From Viscum album (lineage: Eukaryota; Streptophyta; Magnoliopsida; Santalales; Viscaceae), in NCBI GenBank assembly GCA_963277665.1, contig OY728133.1, forward strand, positions 385,405,962 to 385,469,961: a stretch of DNA of 64,000 nucleotides, given 5' to 3'. A program made the position numbers and the translations under genes. Positions 44,933-57,386 of this stretch are shown piece after piece (within the stretch, counting starts at the first letter, position 1; each line of letters starts with the position of its first letter). The notes beneath the pieces are model-generated. The model saw only the letters and a program-made list of their open reading frames with translations. It had not been told where the DNA came from and did not search any database.

Positions 44933-47900
44933 TGTAACGCCCCGACCCTAGTTACCCAGAATCGGTGCATTATTACATAACAGTGGCATGATCATAATAG
45001 ATTAAGTCTCGAAATACTTATTAGTTTAGTGTTATTGGAAGTAATAAATATATACATAAGTTTTACATTACATCATGAAATAAAAAAACAACATTGTTCC
45101 CCCGTAAAACACACTCATATCCTTTGGACTATCCCTATATGTTAATCATAATATACTTCTTCACATCCTTGGAAAAATAAAACACAGAAATGGGTGAGCT
45201 CAGATGCTCAGTAAGGATAACAATATAGCAGAAGCATTCATAAATAAGAATAAACATTTAAGGCATTTTATAAGACTAAAACATAATCCTTTTAAACCAA
45301 AAATTCAGCATAATCTGGAAAATATAAATCAAATAATTCCATTTACTTTTTCACATGGATATTATACTAGTTGAATAATCGCATGTAATATCAATAGCTA
45401 ATTTCATAATGATGGAATGCATAATTCCTGAAATCATAACCACATATGCAAGGTCTCATTCCAGGACTACAAATAATATTTCTTCTAGTCGTTGTGCCAA
45501 GACACTAGTTTTTCTCATAAGACCTACCGATGCATCAAGGAGCTATAGCGAGCTCCACCCATCACTTGCAAAGTCCAATTCATTATTGATATGAAAAGGA
45601 TGAAACGTAATATAAACATTCATATTAAAACTATAATATGGAATTTCATTACATTATACATAAAAATGAATGGTATAAAAGTAACACATCCATAGTCAAA
45701 CATTTCACGAATCCTTCAATGCAATAAATAATATTTTCTCATAACAAGTCAACTTAAAACAAGTGTAAAATCCCTCAAAGTATTTTGACATATATGAAAT
45801 CAAAACTATTTGAAAGAAATATATATTTGTATTTTGAAATCATTTAAAAGTCACATAATTATAAAAGAAAATATTTATTTTGAAAAAAATTCTTATTAGA
45901 ATTTATGTGAAGCTTGGATGGTGTTATAACGGCAGAAAATAGCTGAACCCACCATATAAGTTGAAAAAATATTCTTACCTTAGTTTTTCAAAAAGGTCAT
46001 AAAGTACCTTGTTTGGAAAACGAAAGAAATATTCCTTTCAAAACATTTTTTTAAAATTCAAACAGGGGTATAAATGACTTTAACCCATAGTCTAAGAAAT
46101 AGTTAAAATGTTTTGAAATAAATTTTTAAGAAACACAGATGTGGATGATAAAGAGGTTCTAGAAGATACTCATGAATAAACAACCTTGGATAATAAGAAG
46201 ATTTTAAAATTTAAAGATACCTTGTACTTTTCCTTAGTCTAGGGTACATTAACCTCTTATATAATGGTTAATGAATTTTTATTAAATTATAGAAGAACCA
46301 CATACATAAATATAATATCATATAAGATCCTCTATTATTTCTTTGTTAATAATAATTTAGTAGTATCATTGTTTCAGGTGTTAACTAATTAATTTTACTT
46401 TATATGTTTTGTTATGTAAGCCCTGTTTATTATGGATATGATATATTTGATTCATATAAAAAAAATATTTAGTTCATTAAACATTATTTTTAATCATAAA
46501 ATGTAAATTATTCTTGAATGGTTACGATGGGGAATGAAATCTCATCGCGTCGTGGAGACAGTAAGTCATACATATGCACGAGCCACAATATCAGTCTATT
46601 GATAGTGAAATCGTATGAAATTGGATGCTATTTTATATATAAATAATCATTAAAATTTTATATTTATTATTTACATAAATTATTATCATTATTATACCCA
46701 TCCAAATAATAAATTGTTGAATAACAAACTACACCAAGATGTGGAGACGGTAAGCCATATGTACGCACGTATGGTGACTATGTCATTCATATGATTGATA
46801 GAATAATGAATATGGTTCTACCATATTTTTAAAAATATCTATGTATGTATAAGGTACTGGAGTTATTATTTTGGTGTGGAAAATACAAAAAAAGAGGAAG
46901 TGGAAGAAGAAAATAACTTTGAAATAGGTGATGAAATAATTACATATTCTTCGGGTTCTTCCTTTTTATTTTAAAAAAAGAGCTATATAGGTTGGATTTA
47001 GGATCAAATTAAGGTATATATGAAGAATTGAGGGTAGTTGGGAGGTTATTTGAGAGGTTTTTGTCTATGAAAAATGGATTTGGTGGTGTAAATTTGTGAG
47101 AAGGGGGAGTACCTTTTTATAAGAGATGTGAGGGGCACTTTAGGAAAATCTTGAAATATTAATTTATTCTAAAATCATATTCGGTTTATAATAGCTAAAA
47201 ATGGATTTATTTCATTGATAAGGTGGGTATGGGTCTAAAACCTCTCAACCAATAGGTTTAAGACAAGTTTAGGTCACCATATTAACCTTATCTTTTAGAT
47301 TTAACTCTTAGTTAAATAGTATAACTTTTTCCATATCTTCTGGTATTATTATAATACATGGTTAATAAACCTACTATAAAATTATAAGTGAACCTAAAGT
47401 CAGTCATTAATGACATATATATCATTTTATAAGTCCTTTGTCTAAACCATATATTTTTAGGACTATTATATAATTTAATAAAAAAGTATTGGTTTTAAAA
47501 ACCCATTTATGCCAATTTTGACACTATTTAGTATTTGGTTTTTTTGAAAGTTTACAAAACATGATTAATTAGAAAAAAATAAATTTAATAAACCCTAACA
47601 TGTCATATTAATCTAAAAAATTATTTGATGGAATCTAAATATTCAAATTATATTTATTTAAATATTTATAATATCTTATATTTGATTTTATCATTAATAA
47701 AGAAAAATATTGCATCATTATTTTGTCATAATTAATATATTTCTTTTATGGCTAAAAAATATAAATAAAATACCATGATTAATAAATCTTTTTATATTTC
47801 TAAATACTATTTATAGCCTAAAATATCATTTATATATACCCTTAAAAAATTGTTTTACTAAATGATATATGTATATGTGACATTTTCATTAACTTTAATT

Positions 47901-48390
47901 TAATTTTTATAATGTGTCATTTTCACATACAGGTCGCTCCATGGGGTCCAAAAATCGATCTAAGGATTCCCATGGTTATAAATTTATCAAAAAATTGGGT
48001 TAGAATACGTTTTAGGGTAATTTAATATTTTTATAATATTATTTTCCCCCCTTATTTACAGGATTTACCCTTTAACCATGGTAAATAAAATATTTATTGA
48101 AGTTACTATTCGTAATGTCAAAAAATAAAATTTAACTATTTACACAATTTGGACCTCCTGATTCCAAATATGGAATCTATTTTTCAAAATTCAAAACACA
48201 GATGTCTCAAAGATTAATTGAAATTTGATTCCTGCTATCAAAACCAAAAAGTGGGTTTTAAAGAAGTAAAACACATCAAAATATTGACATGTGCTTATGT
48301 AAAATTTAATTGTAAAATTAAATACAAGAACCTAAATTATATTATATTTTATGAATATAATCTAATTATTCTTTAAAACCTCTCAAATAT
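44933..48390 (-). repeat. Left LTR of the Tekay-like element, outer part
   Basis: 44933-46660 aligns collinearly with 62273-64000 at a constant offset of about 17340 bp. Shared blocks include the CCCTAGTTACCC start, GGTGAGCTCAGAT (45190 and 62531) and CTCATCGCGTCGTGGAGAC (46541 and 63880). The rest (46660-48390) is assigned to the LTR because no interior signal occurs before the Athila 2 border. Two copies of a GTGGAGAC-based block lie at 46552 and 46741. Confidence 0.8.
46552..46769. repeat. Two-copy motif in the Tekay-like LTR
   Basis: GTGGAGACAGTAAGTCATAC at 46552 recurs as GTGGAGACGGTAAGCCATAT at 46741, each followed by a (T/A)ATGCACG or GTACGCACG stretch, 189 bp apart. One copy is also seen in the right LTR at 63891. 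Confidence 0.65.
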
Positions 48391-50117
48391 TGGTGTCTCT
48401 CAAATTTAACCATGTTCTAAGGGTTAAGAGGTCACTTGCAGTGTAACATGGGTTGTCGAATCCTCAAAGACATAAGAAGAACCTTTAGACACATAATTAA
48501 AGAGATGGTTTTTTGGATATGAAGTAGAAAAAATTTGTTTATTTTAAATGGAATTTAAAATACCACTAATATATCTATTTGAATTCAATTTATGATAAAA
48601 TGAGTTGATCCTAGGTTATTGCTCGGAGTGGATTGGATGAATTCCTTTTTTTTTAATTTTTATTTCATTAAATCGAGAAGGATTCATGAAATGATATCAA
48701 ACTAAACTCATCACATATTTATTAAACACCTTCAAAACACATTCTAATCACCTATACACTTTTCATATCATTTTCAAAAGAACTCCAAGGTAAAGGATCT
48801 AATTAGCACATAAAAGTGGGGTGAATAAATTCAATATGTAAGAGAAAGAGGGAAAATAATTCATTGAAAGAAACTCAAATAAAATAAATTAATGAAATTT
48901 AGATAGTGAGAAATAAAATCCAATACAACCCCTTTATACTCCCTTGGATCAACCCATAAAATATATATCCATCCATTGATGACACTCTCTCAACGGAAGT
49001 GGGAAGTAGAAATATGAGGGTGGAATTAAAGAAGAAAAAAACAAGAAAATAATGATCACTCCACTGTTGTGTGAAAAAAATCACAAGGTTTGGTGTGAAT
49101 AAGTTCAAACCTTGATGAAAAAGTATCAAATTTATATGAATAAGACCAAAACAAGATAATAAGAAGAACATTAGTTTAAAACTAAGGTGATTCGAACAAC
49201 TTAAATGAGTAGGAATAACGTTACAAAGACAAATTGGCATAAAAATTTACAACAAAAACAAAGATCCAAGATCCAAAAATCCTCCACCAGTACTACCTTA
49301 AATTGAAATTTAGTAAGCCTTTTAATTATCCCCCATCTTCTCAAGTCTATTTAATTAATTGTGGTGGGCTTAGGTGGGTGGAAAATTAACGGAGATGAGA
49401 CTTTTCAATTCATGCCCTGAAGTTGTAGCCAACTTGCATCCACCGAAAATATACACCGAAATGACTATCTAGAAGGCCAAATTATAGTGTTCAATAGGAT
49501 GACTAAATGTATCCCCATATGTCCCCAAATATCCTGTAAAGTTTTAGCCTAAAATATGTCATTCTTTGTGAGATATTAATTAAATTGTCGGATGTTTTTT
49601 TGGGCCGTAGAATCTGGCCAAGAATTTCATCTTCAACATGGTCTACCTGAAAAACTATTAAGAAATCCGAATTAGCTTGGTCCCCTATTTAATGAAATGT
49701 TAAAAATTGTGTCTTATATCTTCAATTAAATTTTCTGAATCACTGGTCTTGAATATTTTTCTCTATAGTACTTTTATTGGGTTGTTGTCCAGATCACTTC
49801 ACCCAGAATGTGGTTGGTTCAAAACCCACTTTGGTCGTATTCCAAATTTAATCTACAAGTGCTCCAAAAGAATTAATTTTTCATTATATCATGGTAAACA
49901 TGAAAATAAAATATAAACATAAAATCAATACCATTATTTCATTTATGATATGTTCAATAATGTACCATGTAATTGTACATTTTAAGAAGGAATTACAATC
50001 ATAATGTGAAATAATGTTCAAAGTGTAAAATGCACTAATAACGGTGTCTATGATTTATAAAGATCATTAATATTATATTTTAAACAATGAATATTATCCT
50101 ATTTTAGGGGGTAATCA
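48391..50117 (-). repeat. 3' LTR of Athila 2
   Basis: It starts (plus-strand view) TGGTGTCTCTCAAATTTAAC and ends GGGTAATCA. It is the clear counterpart of 57387-59112, with shared blocks such as GTTGTCGAATCCTCA (48452 and 57448), CAACGGAAG (48991 and 57990) and ACAAGGTTTGGTGTGAATAAG (49082 and 58079). The 48899-49240 frame lies in it and is not meaningful. Confidence 0.85.
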
Positions 50118-50132
50118 CACCCCCCCTACTTG
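50118..50132 (-). other. Polypurine tract of Athila 2
   Basis: On the plus strand CACCCCCCCTACTTG. Read on the minus strand it is a purine run AAGTAGGGGGGGTG directly before the 3' LTR. Confidence 0.6.
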
Positions 50133-51801
50133 AGTTTTACTAGTCCTGAGAAAAATATATCTCAATAATATGAAATTTGAATTCCATTTTCCAAAAACAT
50201 TATAATACACATTGCTCACCCAAAAACCTCATTTCAAATAAAAATTTATGAAACCCATCATAATCATTTAAACAATCAAGGTTTATGGGAATATTTCATT
50301 CCCAATCCCATTCCTTTTTTCAAATTCATCACCATATTTCATCCAATTTCAATTAAGCATAATGAAGTGTTGTGCATCAAAATTTGCATGGAGGTTCATT
50401 TTCATTCGAGGGTGAAAATATGGAATCACTAGGAGGAATCAAATTTTAATATTAATATTAGTATTCTATATTTCAAAATTTTTATTTTGGTTTTTTTAGA
50501 ATCTTTCCATGGTATTTGAAATTGAACTCAATTGAGTCAACCCATGTAGAAAGACTTTGTTGATCACTCCCAGGCTCAAAGACCTTAGGGAACTAAGTGA
50601 AGCTCACATACTCAGGAATCATATCGAGTTAACTCAATCAAAAAAAATTCAAATTATCACAAATAGAGATAAAATTATAATCACTAGGCCAAACATCTAT
50701 GGAGTCACAATCCCCAAGTTCCAAAATCCACACATTAGGTAAATCCATCGCTCTACGCACAATTGATTTGTTTTAATACTCATGTTAATATTGAAATGAT
50801 CACCAACCCTATGTCTTTTATACTGGACCCCAAGAACTCAAACTAATACCCCACAATCTAGAGGATGTGCATTGTATTTTTTTTATTAAATGGATGAAAA
50901 TATAAACAGTGAAAAATAACATCAGAGAACCAAACTTTCCAAAATCTATCCATGTGAACTTAAAATTCCATTAAAATCAGAATCAAGGCATGAAAATTTA
51001 TTTGATATCCAATTTCAGTGTTTGCAATGTGTGTTATCATGTTCATGGTTAATGAAAATTTCCCTTCCACGCATTTTATAATGATAACAAAATAAATTTT
51101 TTATTTCATCTCCCCCAATATAAAATAACATTGTCCCTAGTGTTCAAAGAAATGAAAACTTAGAAGGGGGTTGGATAAATGTTCAAAAAAAATCAAAATC
51201 AAAATCATGGAATGAAGTCACCTAGTGGTTGATGTTTGAAATGAATTCCCCAGTCTCCCTTCAATCCTGGTTTGAGTCCTAGTGGCTTGGATGGTTGTGA
51301 TGGGCTTTTCCCCATGACCTACAACATGTCTTTTATTTTTTTTTAACCTAAAAAAACATGAATATAAAATAAACTGATGATACATTATCTTCTCTTAAAT
51401 TTCTGGGTATGGTATTACTCAGGGATCACACCATGTGACACGAATGAATATCATTCTCTCATTTCATACCCGTCCTTACTCATAAAAGAAGAAGAGGTCA
51501 ATAGTCTAAGGATTTTTTTTCTTTTTGTGATTCTCATTCAACATAATCACAAATAGAAATTGAATAAACTAATGACAGATTTTCTTCTCTTAAATTTATG
51601 GGTAAGGTATTACTTAGGGATCACACCACATGATATAGATTATTATAGTTCTCTCCTTTCATACCAATCCTTACTCACAAAAGAAGAATATTTCAACAGT
51701 CTGATGTATTAATTAAATGAAATGAAGCATGAAAACAACAAGTTTCCTCCAATCCAGTGCTTTTGTTTAACATCTCTAGCTCGACTTAAACCCCTATTTG
51801 T
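50133..51801 (-). other. Non-coding 3' region of Athila 2
   Basis: Between the purine tract and the end of integrase. No envelope-like frame is seen. A block with TTCTCTTAAATTTCTGGGTA...ATTACTCAGGGATCACACCA (51390) repeats about 200 bp later (51587), each with TCATACC...CCTTACTCA, giving a 2-copy direct repeat. The 50557-50742 frame has no recognisable motif. Confidence 0.5.
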
Positions 51802-53114
51802 TTAAGTATTTTCCTCATTGAAGGAAGAATCACACAAATATTCATCAACTTCTAATTTTTGGAATGGTTCAGTGAATGGTTTTACTCTATAATCATTAAC
51901 TTTAATGGTTTGACCATTGGTGGGATCTTGAATTTCTACAACCCCATTGGGGTACACCTTATGCACTATGACAGTACCCGACCATCTGGACCTCAACATT
52001 CCTGGGTGTAAATTTAGTTTATATCTATACAAAAGAATAGGATTACCCAGGAAAATGTGTTTGGTTTTATGATTTCAATATTGGTAGGCTTGTAATTTAT
52101 CTTTATTGACCATTGAATTTTCATAAGCCTCTATCCTAAGTTCTTCAAGTTCATTGAGATCTAATTTACTTTTTATTTCAGTTAATGATAGGTCATAATT
52201 CATTTTTTTAATTTCCCATAAGGCCTTATGTTCAATATCCACTGGAGAATGGAATGCTTTACCATGAACCTATCTATATTTGGACGTACCTAAAATGGTT
52301 TTATATGCGGTTCGATAGTCCCATAGAGCTTCTAAAAGTTTTCTCAACCAATCTTTCTTAGATGGATTAACTATTTTCTCAAGAATTTTTTTGATTTATA
52401 GATTAGCTAACTCAGCTTGACCATTGGTCTTTAGGTGGTAGGAAGTGGACACTTTATGAGAAAATCCATATTTTTTCATGAGTGTAGAGAATGGATGATT
52501 GCAAAAATGTATTCCATGGTCACTAATGAAAGCCCTAGGAATTCCAATTCTAGAGAGGATGTTTTGCTTGAGAAAGATAATCATAGTTTGATGATCATTG
52601 TATTTTTTAGAAATTTCCTCAACCCATTTTGAGACATAACTGATGGCTAAAAGAATGTACAAATATCCCCTTGAGATAGGGAAGGGACCCATGAAATCGA
52701 TTCCCCAATAGTCAAATATTTCAATCACTAAGATAGGAGTGAGTGGAATTTGATTCCTTTTTGTGATGGACCCTACTCGTTGGAACCTAGGATTTGTTTG
52801 AAAATATGTGTATGAGTCCCTTGAGAGGTTGGGCCAGCATAGACCACTCTGAAGAACCTTAAAAAGTTCTTAGAGGGAAAGTGACCTCCACAAGCCTCAC
52901 TATGACAGAATTTAAGGATGGAATCTTGTTCAGATTCTGGGACACACCTCCTAATGACTTGGTTAGGGAAGAACATATAGAGGTATGGATCATCATACAG
53001 ATAGTGTCTGACATTAGAATGGAATTTCATTCTATCTTGAGTCCATAATAATTGTTGAATTACTCCTATAACTAAGAAGTTGGATATGTTGGCATACCAA
53101 GGGCAGTCACTCAC
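51802..53114 (-). pseudogene. pol: Integrase remnant of Athila 2
   Basis: Minus strand, in three open pieces. 52773-53114 has the zinc finger region, with VPESEQDSILKFCHSEACGG and HF; the second Cys pair is lost in a shifted frame. 52396-52728 is the catalytic core: DYWGIDFMGPFP (first Asp), AFISDHGIHFCN (second Asp) and TNGQAELANL (Glu). 51802-52032 is the C-terminal fold, YRYKLNLHPGMLRSRWSG and YPNGVVEIQDP. The order and wording match the intact integrase of Athila 1 in this window. Stops and frameshifts separate the pieces. Confidence 0.8.
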
Positions 53115-54480
53115 AGAGTATAGGTGTTCATCAGGGAATGAATCAGAAACATAAAGGTGAGATAATTTTTCATTAATTTCTATCCTATATTGATTACCAG
53201 CAATAACATTTTGAACACCCTTTTGTTCTTGGATTGTGAGTTATAATTCTTGTAAGATAAGGACCCACCTAATAAGTCTAACCTTAGAATCATGTTTTTG
53301 GAAGTGGTATTTCATTACAGAATGGTCAGTGAACATAGTGGTGGGGGTCCGAAGAGGTAGGTCCTAAACATTTCTAAATCAAACACAATATAAAGTAACT
53401 CCTTATCAGTGGTTGTGTATTTTAGTTGGGCATCATTTAAGTATTTTCTTGCATAAGCAATAATATAATGATTTTTATCACAATTTTTTCCTAACATACC
53501 TCCTAAAGAAAAGTCACTAGAATCAAACATCAGTTCAAAAGAAAGGATCCAATTTGGAGATTTCATGATCGAAGGATCGGTAAGAGATGATTGGAGGTTT
53601 GAGGATGAATACTCACAGGTTTCTATCCAAACAAATTGAGAATCCTTTACTAAAAGACCACAAAGTGGATGAGCGATTGAAATAAAGTTCCTAATGAATC
53701 TTCTATAAAAACCAACATGTCCGTAGAAATACCTCACTTTATTGATAGTTTTTGGTGATGGAGGATGAAGAATGATGTTAGCCTTGGATTTATTGACTTC
53801 AATCCCCCTACTAGAGACTAGATAGCCAAGGATGAGTCCCTCTTTAACCATCAAATGGAATTTTTCCCAGTTTAGGAACAAATTATTTTCTTCACATATT
53901 GACAAAACTCTCTCCATATTCCGTAGAAATCCCTCGAATTTATCCCCAAACATAAATAATTCATCCATGAGGACCTCTATAAAATCCCTTACCATGTCTG
54001 AGAATATTCCCATCATGCACCGTTGGATGGTTCCAGGGGCATTGCATAACCCAAAGGGCATGCGTTTGATGGAAAAGGTGTCGACTGGACAGGTAAAAGT
54101 TGTCATCCCTTGGTCCTCTAGGGAGACCTCAATCTGATTATACCCTAAGTAGCCATATAAAAAATACTAGAAGGAATGACCTCGCACCCTCTCAAGGACT
54201 TTGTCAGTGAATGATAAGGGAAAATGTTCCTCCTTGGAAAATGAGTTAAGCTTTCTATAGTCGATATAGACTCTCTATCCACTAGTCACCCTAGTTGGAA
54301 GAATCTCTCCTTCCTTATTGGTTATTACTATTATTAAGCCTTCTATGGAACCACATGGATTGGGCTAACCCACTCACTCTCAGCTACAAGATAGATGATA
54401 TCAGCTTTTAACAATTTTTAAAGTTCTTTTCTCACAACTTCAATGAGATTAGGATTGTGTTGCCACTAGGGTTATTGGCA
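53115..54480 (-). pseudogene. pol: Reverse transcriptase and RNase H remnant of Athila 2
   Basis: The largest open piece is 53315-54106 (263 codons). It reads FTCPVDTFSIKRMPFGLCNA, QRCMMGIFSDM, then VLMDELF at the active site, where the second catalytic Asp of the MDD triplet is Glu (codon 53960-53962). After that come thumb text (HVGFYRRFIRNF) and RNase H (ELMFDSSDFSLGGML, TTDKELLYIVFDLEMFR). Upstream in broken frames, 54480-54110, reads NLIEVVRKEL and AESEWVSPIHVVP, the RT start. Downstream, 53115-53310, is the decayed end of RNase H. The aligned region of Athila 1 identifies it without doubt. Confidence 0.85.
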
Positions 54481-54889
54481 TGGCTTTGAATCAGATTCTT
54501 AAACAATTTTTTGAGTCTTGATAGGTGGGATAATCACAGAAATATCAGATAGGGTCCATCCAATATATTTCTTGTGTCTCCTAAGGACATCTAGAAGTTT
54601 TAGCTACTATATTGTTTTGATCAGTGTTAGGCAAGGGAGTGGGAGTGAAATCCATGATTGTGGTCTTCTAAAATATTTCACTGATTTTTGGTCTTAATAT
54701 TTCATCATAGGAGAAATCTAAAAGTGATGATAGACAAGGACATAAACTTCCTTCATGTGAGAAAAGGAAATTAATCTCTTCCTAACTGAAACATTCCTCA
54801 AATGTTCGTTGACATTCAATGGATTCATTATTAGTGCTTACTATCATGTTTACATCATGGATATTCTCATAATCCCCTATTTGTGAGCA

Positions 54890-55135
54890 TTAATTATAGA
54901 TGATCAGGTCTAGACTCATGTTTCCAAAGGTGATGGTCATGTTCCCATTTCGGACCTGGATAACCGATTTTATTTTTTCAAGTAAGGGAAGGCCAAGGAT
55001 GATTGGGGTTTTTTCCTTATTTCCAAGGTATCGATTTTTGTCAAGGACAATGAATTCACCAGGGTATATGAAGTTTTCTAATTTTACCAGAACATACTTT
55101 AAAATCCCCTTTGGAATCCTAATGCTACTATCCAC
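54890..55135 (-). pseudogene. pol: Protease C-terminal half of Athila 2
   Basis: An 81-codon open piece reading IRIPKGILKYVLVKLENFIY, then PGEFIVLDKNRY and TPIILGLPLLEKIKSVI, the flap and ILG-type end of an Athila protease. The text parallels Athila 1 at 35420-35600. The catalytic Asp part lies just upstream in another frame (about 55140-55260) and is decayed. Confidence 0.7.
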
Positions 55136-55255
55136 AAGTTGAAGTGTGACAGATGTGGAATGGAGCTCTTATAGGCCTAACTAGCGGGACACAGTATAGG
55201 GAATTTGATTGACACTGACACTTAGGTTACACCAGGCTTTGAAAACTTTGTTCTC

Positions 55256-57256
55256 TCATAGTTCAAAATTGTTGTACGAGCATCCTGGGTCTTTCATCTT
55301 TGGTGGAAGGGTTCCTTGGATTTTTGTGCTAACATTTTCTTCCTGAAGGACTTGGTTCTTATGTGATAATTTCTTCTTAAATGTGAATAGTTCCTTCAAG
55401 TATTTTGAGTATACAGGAATTGTTTGAGTAGAATCAAGGATTGGAATGTTCAACTTGATTTTTGAGAATATTTCCCTCAATGCTTCACTCAATTCAGGCT
55501 TAGGTTTCCCCCTCATGCATTGAGGAAATATCGAAGGTAGTGGGATTGTTTTTTGAAGATTTGTTTACTCACATTTTTATCATGTGGTTCATTTGAAGTT
55601 TCATTAGTTTTTGAATCTTAAAATGGTTTTTGAATTATTTTTTCAGTTTTCTCAATTGATTTCCCAATTCTCCAAACTATCACAGCCTTTAGTTATTCAT
55701 GAGTTGTTTGAGTGAAACTTCTTTCACCCCTTGATGTTTTTTGTGGAATGGCATGTGGGGGAATGGGTGTATTTCTAGTTTTAATGGTTTGAAGTTTGTG
55801 TTTAAGGGATGATAATTCAGATTTCATTTTTTCCATTTGTTTGCACAACTGTTCAAGGATTGGAAGAGGCACTGATTGGGTGGGGGATTGTGTTGGTTGG
55901 TTTATCCTAGGAAAATACATTGGTTGTTGGATGGGTTTCTGGATGGGTTATTGGTATTGGATAGGAGGATGCTGGTATTGGACTTGTTGTAGTTGGAAAT
56001 GGTTATGTTTTTGAAAATTTGATGTAGGATAGAGGTTTGGTAATTGTGGTTGGCTAGGTTGTTGGTTATATTTCCAGTGTAATCCTGGGTTGTCATTATA
56101 CCTTGGGTTGAATGTTTTTTTGTATTGTGGTTTTTGAATGTTTAGGGAATTGACTTCTTTAGGTGTTCCTCCAATAAGAAAATCATTTATGGATGGAATG
56201 GTTTTTTAGTTGTCTCTTTTATGGTCATGTTTGACATAAATTGTGGAAATAGGGTCTATAGTTTAGATTTCATGGATTTTTATATGGTCTATCTCCTCAA
56301 CCTTCCTAGTGAGTGCAGCGAGTTTAGCCTTGGGTATTTCCTCTTCTCTAAGTGTATTCATTACAGTAGTTCTTTGTGGATTTTCAGAATAAGGTGATTT
56401 TCCCCTTGTTTTTTTTGTTCAGCATGGATTTCTAGATACTCGTAAGCATCATTTGAGAATTTTTTTTAAAGGACCCAATACACATCATGTAAATTAATTG
56501 TTTGTTCCCCAGGCCCAACCCTTCATAAAAAATTCTCACTTGTTTAGGAATCGATAAACCATGGTGTGGAACCACGTTTAGGGTGTATTTTAACCTCTCC
56601 CATGATTCATAGAATGACTCTCACTCTTTTTCAAAAAAGTTTTGGATGCTCTTTTTTAGTGCAATTATTTTTTGGTGGGGAAATTATTTTTTGTATAATT
56701 CTCTTTGTAATTTTTCTCAAGAGTTTATGGATGAGGGTCTCAAATTTTTTAGCCAATTTTTAGCTCGATCCATTAATGAAAAAGATAAAATCCTCATCTT
56801 AGATGATTCTAGTTTATGTGGTGGACACATGGTTTCTACAATGTCATTGAACTCATTAATGTGAAGGTAGGGCATCTTAGAATTCATTCCATGGAATGTG
56901 GGAATGTGGTTTAGGACATGGGGTTTAAAGATGTAGTTAGAATCTCATAGGTAATTGTTTCTAATGCATGAGGGGGTATTGGTCCAATATGGAGTGAGGT
57001 CGTCTTTCATGGTTTGATCGACTAGATTCCCTATGTTTGGAGCTTGTTGGTTTGGGTGTCCCATTTGATCATCCACAGGGTTTACAATTTGATTTCATTG
57101 AATACCCTCCATTGGACTTGTTTTAATTATTGACTTTTCATTTTAAAAAATATTTGGATCAACTATAAACAATCCCTTAGGTGAAAATGACTCCCCTATC
57201 CTAGGAAATTCCACCCTAACTAATCTATTTGAGTTATCACAGGTGTAGGAGGACAT
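55256..57256 (-). pseudogene. gag: Gag and gag-protease linker remnant of Athila 2
   Basis: A probable start codon is at 57254-57256, about 110 bp from the primer site. The capsid domain at about 56930-56540 reads HIPTFHGMNSKMPYLHINEF, ILSFSLMDRAKNWL, then LRPSSINSWEKL and VRIFYEGLG, the Athila gag order also seen in Athila 1. After it come Asn/Pro/Thr-rich low-complexity text (56096-55902) and a coiled-coil-like piece (55693-55920, LEQLCKQMEKMKSELSSLKH). A 86-codon linker at 55256-55516 ends near the protease. Several stops and shifts are present. The plus-strand frames 55796-56014, 56566-56763 and 56646-56864 are shadows. Confidence 0.75.
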
Positions 57257-57363
57257 GCGCCAAAAGAAAAAATAGAGAGAATGGGAAAAGATAAGAGAAC
57301 TTGCGTGAGAATAGAAGAATGAGTCTAAGGAAAGAGGGTTTTTGGTCTAAGAAACATACTTGG

Positions 57364-57381
57364 TCCCTGAAAAGGGGGCCA
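57364..57381 (-). other. Degenerate Asp-type primer binding site, Athila 2
   Basis: The plus strand TCCCTGAAAAGGGGGCCA matches the reverse complement of the Asp-tRNA site of Athila 1 at about 13 of 18 positions. It lies five bases from the inner border of the 5' LTR, at the expected place and orientation. Confidence 0.6.
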
Positions 57382-57386
57382 GAATT

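Noticed and set aside
49707..49916. 69-codon plus-strand frame
   Set aside because: Lies in the Athila 2 LTR, which is not coding; the matching region of the other LTR is interrupted.
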